Below, one piece after another: positions 1 through 5,836 of a DNA stretch of 38,844 bases (position 1 is its first letter; each line of letters opens with the position of its first letter). A program made the translations under genes and the position numbers. Source of the DNA: a virus; the IMG/VR virus record IMGVR_UViG_3300028782_000004, positions 1 through 38,844 of that record. One strand, 5' to 3'. The notes under the pieces were generated by a model. That model searched no databases, was not told the DNA's origin, and saw only the letters and a list, made by a program, of their open reading frames with translations.

Positions 1-54
1 GCTGGCACCCAGGGTGGCGAGGTTGGCTCCGATTCCGAGACCACGAGTGGCCAT
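1..54 (-). CDS. Partial structural gene, N-terminus only
   Basis: A minus-strand ORF starts with ATG at 54 and runs off the left edge, giving 18 residues beginning MATRGLGIGANL. A strong AAGGAG sits seven bases upstream, inside the end of the preceding gene, so translation starts here. It follows two internal-virion-type genes and is probably the next virion or ejection protein. Nothing further can be said from 18 residues. Confidence 0.7.
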   Translation of the reverse strand, partial: MATRGLGIGANLATLGAS

Positions 55-55
55 G

Positions 56-520
56 TCAAACTCCTTGGGGTGCAGGGTTGCCCAAAATTTGCTGTTGCCG
101 TTGAACCGTGAGGTCCCGAGCCGTGTTTTGGGCCTGCACGTCCGTCAGCGACTTGCTGAGGGATGTGGCCCGGGTGCTGGCGGCCTGCTGCTCCGGCGTC
201 AACTGCAGACCCAGCCCGCGCAGCCGGCGCCCCGTGGCACCCTCCTGCGCGGCGAACGCATCGTTGACGTTCTGGCTGGCGTCGGCCATGGCCCGGTTTG
301 CGGCTTCCGGGTCGGTGGCCATCTGGATGAGTTGGTTCTCCAGCGGGACGAACGTGTTCTGGTAGTCGGCCCACTGCTCGCGGGTCAGGGCCGCGAAGGT
401 GTCGGAAGCGGAGGTGCTCCCAGACCCGTTACCACGGTCCAGGTAGTTGTCGGTCGCCCGGCCCACTCGCTGGGCGAAGAACGGGTCTACCCGCCCGAAA
501 CGTTCAAACAACCCGGCCAT
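56..520 (-). CDS. Putative internal virion (ejection-type) protein, 154 aa
   Basis: This is a hydrophilic, Ala/Gln-rich, largely helical protein without a signal peptide. Residues about 50-63 (WADYQNTFVPLENQL) resemble YTDWKQRWLPLQKQL in the upstream neighbour, and both then continue into an A/N-rich helix, a Gly-rich stretch and a QQ segment. Such 'W/Y-x-PL-x-x-QL' proteins are common beside podovirus DNA-ejection proteins. It starts one base after the neighbour's stop and its own end carries the SD of the next gene. Role as a core or ejection protein is inferred from position and composition only. Confidence 0.75.
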   Translation of the reverse strand: MAGLFERFGRVDPFFAQRVGRATDNYLDRGNGSGSTSASDTFAALTREQWADYQNTFVPLENQLIQMATDPEAANRAMADASQNVNDAFAAQEGATGRRLRGLGLQLTPEQQAASTRATSLSKSLTDVQAQNTARDLTVQRQQQILGNPAPQGV

Positions 521-521
521 C

Positions 522-1175
522 TCAACGCCTCCCCATCACGTCGGCACCGGACTGCGAATACTGCATCCCGGAGGCGTCGTTGTTGTAGCTGTACTGCGGC
601 GTGCCCGGGGCACCCTTCAGACCCTGCTGCAGCCCGTACCCAGCGAACTGACCTACGAGTTCGGCGTTGCCGGCCCGGTTCTCCAGCGCGATAGACGCGT
701 CGGTCTGCGCCTGCTGGGCGCTCTGCCGGGCCTGGAGGCCCATGGCGTCGCCCACCTGCGCGCGCTGGCCCTGCCCGATGCTGGTCAGCGCGGCCAGGCC
801 CTCGACGTAGGCGTCGTTCATCTGCTGGTCGGAGATGGTGAGCCCCATGCCGGTGGACTTCGCCGCGTCGTCACCGAGCCCGGTGGTGGCCATCACGGCC
901 CGGCCGGAGTTCAACCCCGCGCCGGTGGCCGTGAGTTGCTTCTCCAGCTTGCTGCCGGCGTCCGCGAACTGGATCGCCGTGTCGGTGGATGCCTTGCCGG
1001 CGGCCAAGCCGCGCTGCGGGGAGTTTTCGTCGCCGGCGGCGGTGATGCTGCGGGCGAGTTGCTTCTGCAGCGGCAGCCAGCGCTGCTTCCAGTCGGTGTA
1101 GGAATCCCGCGCGTGCTGGGCCAGCGCGCGCTCCTGTGCGGTCTCCTGCACCTTTCCGTCGTCACCACCGCCCAT
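522..1175 (-). CDS. Putative internal virion (ejection-type) protein, 217 aa
   Basis: A helical, Gln/Ala-rich protein with a YTDWKQRWLPLQKQL motif at residues about 26-40, then a conserved-looking G-L-N-S-G-R segment (about residues 87-92). The C-terminal tail is Gly/Gln/Ser-rich and disordered. This pattern is typical of small podovirus internal proteins made next to the larger ejection proteins. The ATG at 1175 lies directly after the stop of the preceding gene (1177-1179). It looks like a longer paralogue of the following 154-aa gene. Function is inferred, not proven. Confidence 0.8.
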   Translation of the reverse strand: MGGGDDGKVQETAQERALAQHARDSYTDWKQRWLPLQKQLARSITAAGDENSPQRGLAAGKASTDTAIQFADAGSKLEKQLTATGAGLNSGRAVMATTGLGDDAAKSTGMGLTISDQQMNDAYVEGLAALTSIGQGQRAQVGDAMGLQARQSAQQAQTDASIALENRAGNAELVGQFAGYGLQQGLKGAPGTPQYSYNNDASGMQYSQSGADVMGRR

Positions 1176-1176
1176 G

Positions 1177-1542
1177 TCACACCTCTCGGACGAACTCGCG
1201 GGTTCCGCGGGGGTGCCACTCAGGGCCCAGCCGCCTCGCCCAACCCCGCCTCCGAGACTCGAAGGCGACCGTTGTTGCTCCGAGATCGCGGGCGACTGCG
1301 CACACCGCGGCGGCTTGACGCTCGAAGGCGCCGTGCTTCAGGGCCACGGCCAGCCAGACGAACATCTCCAAGGCTCCGTCCCGCGCTCGAAGGTCGAAGA
1401 CGATCACTACGTCCTCACACACCAGGCAGGTGGCCCTGTCAGCTTCGCATTCTGCCTGAACTTCCGCCAGCCCGGCGGTGAGGTTCGGGCGCACACGCAG
1501 CGCCGGCAGGGGTTGGATCGTGAACTGGGTGCCGGCGATCAC
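1177..1542 (-). CDS. Conserved-looking phage protein of unknown function, 121 aa
   Basis: The start is taken as GTG at 1542, which overlaps the TGA of the upstream membrane-protein gene as GTGA. The open frame continues further upstream, but that extension is Arg/Pro-rich shadow sequence. The protein has alternating beta-like and helical stretches (VVIVFDLRARDG, ALEMFVWLAVALKHGAF) and ends in a basic WARRLGPEW segment. Similar small proteins occur beside internal virion genes in podoviruses. No catalytic motif is visible and I do not assign a function. Confidence 0.75.
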   Translation of the reverse strand: MIAGTQFTIQPLPALRVRPNLTAGLAEVQAECEADRATCLVCEDVVIVFDLRARDGALEMFVWLAVALKHGAFERQAAAVCAVARDLGATTVAFESRRRGWARRLGPEWHPRGTREFVREV

Positions 1543-1772
1543 ACGTTGCCGGCCCAGACCACAAGTCCGCCGGCTGCAGTCCAGGCCACGTCGCGCCAGT
1601 CTGGAGTGCCACGTTTGGACACCAGGTCGTACACCTCCTTGGCAAACCCGAGCGCCACCACGGCGATGAGGCCGGCGATAGGTTGTCGGGTGAGGAGGGT
1701 GACCACGGCACATACCACCGTGCCGTAGAGGAAGTGGTTGGCCTTGTCCTGAGGGATGGGAGGGAGGGTCAT
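1539..1772 (-). CDS. Small membrane protein, holin candidate, 77 aa
   Basis: The protein has two hydrophobic segments, about residues 14-42 (GTVVCAVVTLL and AGLIAVVALGF) and 62-76 (VAWTAAGGLVVWAG), with a charged linker KEVYDLVSKRGTPDWRD between them. The KANHFLYG start and G-x-x-KE-x-x-D pattern resemble small phage membrane proteins sometimes annotated as holin or YfiM/DUF2279-like. It overlaps the upstream gene by ATGA and the downstream gene by GTGA. No endolysin or spanin is adjacent, so a lysis role is only a possibility. Confidence 0.75.
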   Translation of the reverse strand: MTLPPIPQDKANHFLYGTVVCAVVTLLTRQPIAGLIAVVALGFAKEVYDLVSKRGTPDWRDVAWTAAGGLVVWAGNV

Positions 1773-2335
1773 TTTTTCGCGGTTTTCGGTGTGCCGCGTG
1801 CCGCAACAAGGGTGGCCGCGGCGCTCAGTCGGTGCTTGGTCTCACGCAGCAGAAAGCGCGCAGACCTCATGGCGAGGATCAGGTCGCGCTCGACACCGCG
1901 GATCGCCTGTTCGGCGTTCCTCGTGCGCAGCCGCAGGGCTGTGATCTCCAACGCGTTCGTCCCCGCCTGGGGAGGCTCGGAGTACGGCACGTCGAGCACG
2001 GCTTGGTGCTGGTTGATGGCTTCGACCAGGTTGTCCAGTCGGTTCTGTACCTGCAGTAGATCCGCGGCGATAGCAGCGGCTTCGGCTTCGTCCGCGATTT
2101 CCTGCGGGGTTTTGTCGATGACGGTCCAGGTCTCCCGAGCCTGCAGCGCCTCGATCACGACTGGGCCTGCGACGATCCGCTGCAGGTTCGTGATAGTCGG
2201 TAAGGGGTCGGTCACCAGAACGCGCAGGAGAGCGTACCTGGCAGGGTTCGATACCTGCAGATCGTTGTAAGCCTGAGTTTCCATCAGGACCACATCCCTA
2301 AATGACAGATCCGGAAACAGACGAGCGAGTCTCAT
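1769..2335 (-). CDS. Hypothetical structural-module protein with coiled coil, 188 aa
   Basis: Residues about 78-175 are rich in Ala, Glu, Gln and Leu with heptad-like spacing (QEIADEAEAAAIAADLLQVQ), predicting a long helix or coiled coil; the tail is basic (GTPKTAKK). The N-terminal 70 residues look globular. It starts 10 bases after the preceding tail gene and is coupled by ATGA to the small membrane protein. It could be a tail-fibre accessory or assembly protein; I do not recognise the family. Confidence 0.75.
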   Translation of the reverse strand: MRLARLFPDLSFRDVVLMETQAYNDLQVSNPARYALLRVLVTDPLPTITNLQRIVAGPVVIEALQARETWTVIDKTPQEIADEAEAAAIAADLLQVQNRLDNLVEAINQHQAVLDVPYSEPPQAGTNALEITALRLRTRNAEQAIRGVERDLILAMRSARFLLRETKHRLSAAATLVAARGTPKTAKK

Positions 2336-2345
2336 GCCGGTGCCC

Positions 2346-3332
2346 TTACAGTTTGAAATTCGTCAACCACGGTATCCCGGTGGTCACCACGGTGTTACCG
2401 CTCATGTGCCGAGCCTGCACCGCAGGGCCCGTCGTACTGTACACCGTGAACGAACCTGTCACGGCCGGGCCGAAGGCTACCTGCCGGTGCTTCAGGATAG
2501 GGCCCTCGCCTTTCGTGTTCCCGATCACGGCCACAGGTAAGAACCACGCTTTATTCAACGCCGTATCTGTCATTATGTCCGTGGGGGAAGCGGCGGAAGC
2601 TGCCCAAACCCCGTTGATGCTGTAGGCGTTGTAGTACGTGCGGTTGCTCGAACCGTAGTTGGTACGAATAACTTGTGTGGAAGCACCAGCGGATATCGTA
2701 GTAGCAGAGAACAGGTGTTGAGTGGCGCCGCTCGCTGACCACGACAAGGTTCCCGAACCTCCACCGCCGATCGTGGCACCATACGCAACGTCACTGCCGT
2801 CAACGAGCAGGTCTCCGGCGGCCATGTACCCTATCGTGGAGGCAGCAGGATTCGTCTGGAAGAACCAGATCCCTTCGTCAGAATCGAAGTAGTAGTGCTG
2901 AAATAAAGCTGGGTAGTTTGCGTTGGTAGTACCGTTATTGGCTGCTTTAACGACACCGGTATCATCGCCCAGTATCGTTCCTGAAGCTGCAGTCAGGTTT
3001 GAAGGTGTGTCCACATTCCCAGCTGGAAACCACGCGATGTACGCGCCGGTTGTGAGTATGGATCCGGCGGCTACGTCAAACAGCGCGGTGTTCGCTCCGG
3101 CAGGGGCAGCAGTATAGGCCACGATCAGGATGCGCCCCGCCGCCCCGCTCTTGCGTTTCAGACATAGCCAATTGGGGTTGCCCGCAACACTTACGGAAGC
3201 CACCTCCCACTTGAAATTGGCGTCCGCTACCTTCGTAACCACCAAGTTATTCAAGTCCGTGATGAAGTCGGCCCGGGTAGTGCCAAGTTTCACCCCTAGA
3301 CCGCTGGAAAACCAAGTCAACGTTGCGGACAT
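2346..3332 (-). CDS. Putative virion/tail-associated structural protein, 328 aa
   Basis: A Gly/Ser/Thr/Asn-rich protein with short beta strands and few charged residues, typical of phage tail or fibre-tip proteins. It has a flexible GATIGGGGSG linker near the middle and many Tyr/Asn/Ser motifs (TNYGSSNRTYYN). No catalytic site is visible. The DNA is clearly less GC-rich than the surrounding tail genes, with more A/T third positions, which suggests recent acquisition of a host-range module. An AGGTACAAA sequence is the only weak ribosome binding site before ATG 3332. Confidence 0.8.
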   Translation of the reverse strand: MSATLTWFSSGLGVKLGTTRADFITDLNNLVVTKVADANFKWEVASVSVAGNPNWLCLKRKSGAAGRILIVAYTAAPAGANTALFDVAAGSILTTGAYIAWFPAGNVDTPSNLTAASGTILGDDTGVVKAANNGTTNANYPALFQHYYFDSDEGIWFFQTNPAASTIGYMAAGDLLVDGSDVAYGATIGGGGSGTLSWSASGATQHLFSATTISAGASTQVIRTNYGSSNRTYYNAYSINGVWAASAASPTDIMTDTALNKAWFLPVAVIGNTKGEGPILKHRQVAFGPAVTGSFTVYSTTGPAVQARHMSGNTVVTTGIPWLTNFKL

Positions 3333-3339
3333 TTTGTAC

Positions 3340-3540
3340 CTATATGTGCGTTATGAGAGTGAACGGTGTTTCGAGGTTGGGCAGTTCTACTACGGCTTCT
3401 TGTACTAATTCCACCGCCACCAAGACCATAGCCATCTGACCGTGGTTCAACGTTCGGCCCCAAGCACTACCGTTGTACGTCCACGATATTGCCCCCAGAG
3501 ATACCTGAGTACCAACTGCTGGTGAGGTTGGAAATTCCAT
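3340..3540 (-). CDS. Small putative tail protein, 66 aa
   Basis: The N-terminal half FPTSPAVGTQVSLGAISWTY plus NGSAW matches the common phage 'FPTSPxVGxxYxxxxxxWxWNGxxW' tail-protein motif, a small beta unit often found in fibre or tail-tip proteins. A comparable unit occurs inside the adjacent 465-aa fibre (SSAPSSPTPAVGSRWV). AGGAG lies eight to ten bases before ATG 3540. It lies between two fibre-like genes and shares the lower GC of the downstream one. Probably structural. Confidence 0.7.
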   Translation of the reverse strand: MEFPTSPAVGTQVSLGAISWTYNGSAWGRTLNHGQMAMVLVAVELVQEAVVELPNLETPFTLITHI

Positions 3541-3549
3541 CCCTGGCTC

Positions 3550-4947
3550 CTATGCGTAGAACGGAAATTTACGGAGAACCCCGTCCACCTTGATGTTCAG
3601 GTAGCCCAACGGGGTGGCAGGCAACGCTCCAGCACCGCCAGCCGAAGGGGATGCGGTTGTGATGGTCAGTTCCTGTAAATCCAGGTCAGTAAACGCCTTT
3701 ATGACCAGATCACCTGTGTCGTTTTCTATGACGCTGTTCGTACCGTCGTGGTAAAGCCGCAGATCCGCGCTGGCGCCGATGCGCAGTTCTTTGCTGTCCG
3801 CGGCGAGGTCCACTGGCGCACTGCCGGCCAACGCCCCAGCCAGGGCCCCAGCCAAGGTGGTGGTACCTGTCCCACCGTTGATGACCGGTAGAACCCCTCC
3901 GATGGCATCCAACGACGTGCCGACCTCGACCCACTGAAACGACGTGCCGTCGTCGATGTAGGTGTACTCGACACCGGTGTCGGAATCGACCCAGCGCGAT
4001 CCAACCGCCGGGGTGGGCGACGACGGCGCGGAGGACTGGTAGTAGAAATCACCGCTGGCGGGAGATCCACCAGAGCCCCCACCGCTGGCGGCGTCGATCG
4101 TCACCGTCAAGGTGTTGGACACCCGCGCGACCGTCACGCCGGACCCTACAAAATCGACGGTTGTGACCGTCCCGCTGGTCCCGAGGTTGGACCCTTCGTC
4201 CTGGAACTGGATCGCGGACTGCCCGCTACCTCCGGCAAGGTTCGCGATCTCCTGCGCCGTCACCTGGATGACGGTGCCGGAGCCGTTGTCCACGGCCACC
4301 TGCTCCAGGCCGCTCAGGCCCCCGCTGTGGATCGGCAGGCTGGACGGCGGGGTGATGCTGATCGTGAACGTGTTGCTACCGTCCACGTACGCAAAGTCGA
4401 TGCCCTGACCCTCCACCAACAGCGCGGCCACTCGGTCGTCCACTGCCTCAGAGAAGTCGGAGATCGTGGACGCTGCCTGCGTGCCGGTGTGGTTCGCCCT
4501 GGCGAGCAACGTGGCGTCAGAGGAGTTAGCGGTAGCTCCGGTGGCGATCCCGGCCAGCTTCACCTGCATGGCTGCGGTCATGACCCCTGCATCGGTGCCG
4601 GTGGCCGCGACCAGTGTCGCGTCGGTGCCGGTGTCGCTGGTGACGGTGACGGTGGTCGAACTGACGCTGGTGCCGAGGTTGGTGGCGCCAGTGCCTGCCA
4701 GGTCCAGAACGTCCTGGATCGTGTACTGGTAGGAGACACCATCCCCATGATCGACCGCGATCAGGTCTGTGGCCTGCAACCCGCCGCTCTGGATCGGCAG
4801 CTCGGCGATGGGGTCCACGACGACCAAGGCTGCGAGGTCGCTCAAAGAGGCGTGAACCGTCTGCCCGCTCTCCAGGTCAACGGCGATCAGTTCGTTGCCG
4901 CTGAACCCGCCGCTGGGGGCCGGATCTAGGCCGGTGATGGTTGGCAT
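3550..4947 (-). CDS. Putative tail fibre protein, 465 aa
   Basis: Fibre-type sequence with three copies of a unit built on SGG-L-x-x-x-x-x-I/V-AVD-x-G (residues about 12-40, 52-85 and 207-240). They are followed by motifs frequent in phage fibres: NHTGTQAASTISDF (152-165), VLPVINGGTGTTTLAG (352-367) and ADLRLYHDGTNSVIENDTGD (about 394-413). These suggest a trimeric beta-rich fibre or baseplate-attached adhesin. No enzymatic domain is visible. It starts two bases after the stop of the 295-aa gene, in the same operon. Receptor specificity cannot be read from the sequence. Confidence 0.85.
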   Translation of the reverse strand: MPTITGLDPAPSGGFSGNELIAVDLESGQTVHASLSDLAALVVVDPIAELPIQSGGLQATDLIAVDHGDGVSYQYTIQDVLDLAGTGATNLGTSVSSTTVTVTSDTGTDATLVAATGTDAGVMTAAMQVKLAGIATGATANSSDATLLARANHTGTQAASTISDFSEAVDDRVAALLVEGQGIDFAYVDGSNTFTISITPPSSLPIHSGGLSGLEQVAVDNGSGTVIQVTAQEIANLAGGSGQSAIQFQDEGSNLGTSGTVTTVDFVGSGVTVARVSNTLTVTIDAASGGGSGGSPASGDFYYQSSAPSSPTPAVGSRWVDSDTGVEYTYIDDGTSFQWVEVGTSLDAIGGVLPVINGGTGTTTLAGALAGALAGSAPVDLAADSKELRIGASADLRLYHDGTNSVIENDTGDLVIKAFTDLDLQELTITTASPSAGGAGALPATPLGYLNIKVDGVLRKFPFYA

Positions 4948-4948
4948 G

Positions 4949-5836
4949 TTAGGTCCCTACCAAAAACGCTCGACCGTCGCCCGTCAGCATGGCTCGACCG
5001 GTGTGGTCGTAAATCACGGAGTCACCACCACCGGTGGCGGTGGACGATATCACGGGGTCCCCGTTCACCCCGTCCGGGTTGGTGATGGTGATGTTGGCGC
5101 CGGCCTGCAGCGTCCGCGTCGTCACATCGTCCGGTCCGGTCTTCACCACCAGGCCATTGCCGGCCGAGTTGAAGTCCTGAGCCAGAGTCACCGCGTCGCG
5201 CACCAGGCCCCAAGTCGCGGGCAGGAAGGTCTCGTACTCCGAGTAGACGCCCGGGTGCTGCAGCGCCGGCCAGCCCGGCCACACGTCGATCTCGTCGGCG
5301 CTGACGGCCGCACCCACCGGGATCGCCAAGTTGACATAATCCGGGAATTGCGTCAGCCCGTCCACACCGACGTACACCGGCCCGCCAGGCTCGAACACCG
5401 CGCCGATGATCTGCATCACGCCGGCCTTGCGCACGACGATGTTGGCGCCTTCCACCACGGTCTGGGTGGCCACCCCCAGCACCGCATAGACCTTCACCGG
5501 GTCGCTAGGGTCAACCTGCGACACCACGCCGTCCCCGGACGGGTACACCGCCGTGCCGATCGTGATGGCGGAGCCAGCGCGGAAGGTCTCCAGTTCCGGG
5601 TCGGCGGTCGTGAGAGCGTCCACACGAGCCGCCAGCGCCACCAGTTGCGCCCGCAGCGCCGAGATGCTGATGTTCTGCTGCCCAGCCCGCAGCGTGGTCT
5701 CGCCGGCTTGCGCGGCCGTGGTGGCGCTGACACCTTCAATCGCCTCGATGCGCTGGCGGATGTTCTCGACAGCCTGCGCCACGACGCGCAGTTCGAGCGT
5801 GCGCGGGGTGCTGATGGGGGGTTTGCCGAGTGCCAT
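4949..5836 (-). CDS. Structural protein with N-terminal coiled coil, 295 aa
   Basis: Residues about 14-80 form a likely coiled coil (VVAQAVENIRQRIEAIEG ... ALRAQLVALAARVDALT), followed by a beta-rich region with a potential decoration or capping fold (GVMQIIGAVFEPGGPVYVGV). The last 60 residues (AGANITITNPDGVNGDP) resemble the beta-repeat ends of phage fibre and decoration proteins. The ATG overlaps the previous stop by one base (TGATG). Its place between the 982-aa tail protein and the fibre suggests a connector of fibre to tail. Confidence 0.8.
   Translation of the reverse strand: MALGKPPISTPRTLELRVVAQAVENIRQRIEAIEGVSATTAAQAGETTLRAGQQNISISALRAQLVALAARVDALTTADPELETFRAGSAITIGTAVYPSGDGVVSQVDPSDPVKVYAVLGVATQTVVEGANIVVRKAGVMQIIGAVFEPGGPVYVGVDGLTQFPDYVNLAIPVGAAVSADEIDVWPGWPALQHPGVYSEYETFLPATWGLVRDAVTLAQDFNSAGNGLVVKTGPDDVTTRTLQAGANITITNPDGVNGDPVISSTATGGGDSVIYDHTGRAMLTGDGRAFLVGT

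Noticed and set aside
447-1481. Long plus-strand ORFs opposite the late genes (this and several others up to 18 kb)
   Set aside because: They are the usual GC-rich antisense open frames; they have Arg/Gly/His/Pro-rich composition and no ribosome binding sites.
1543-1809. N-terminal extension of the 121-aa gene's frame
   Set aside because: Arg/Pro-rich translation antisense in style and overlapping the well-supported membrane-protein gene; GTG 1542 fits the GTGA coupling used elsewhere.
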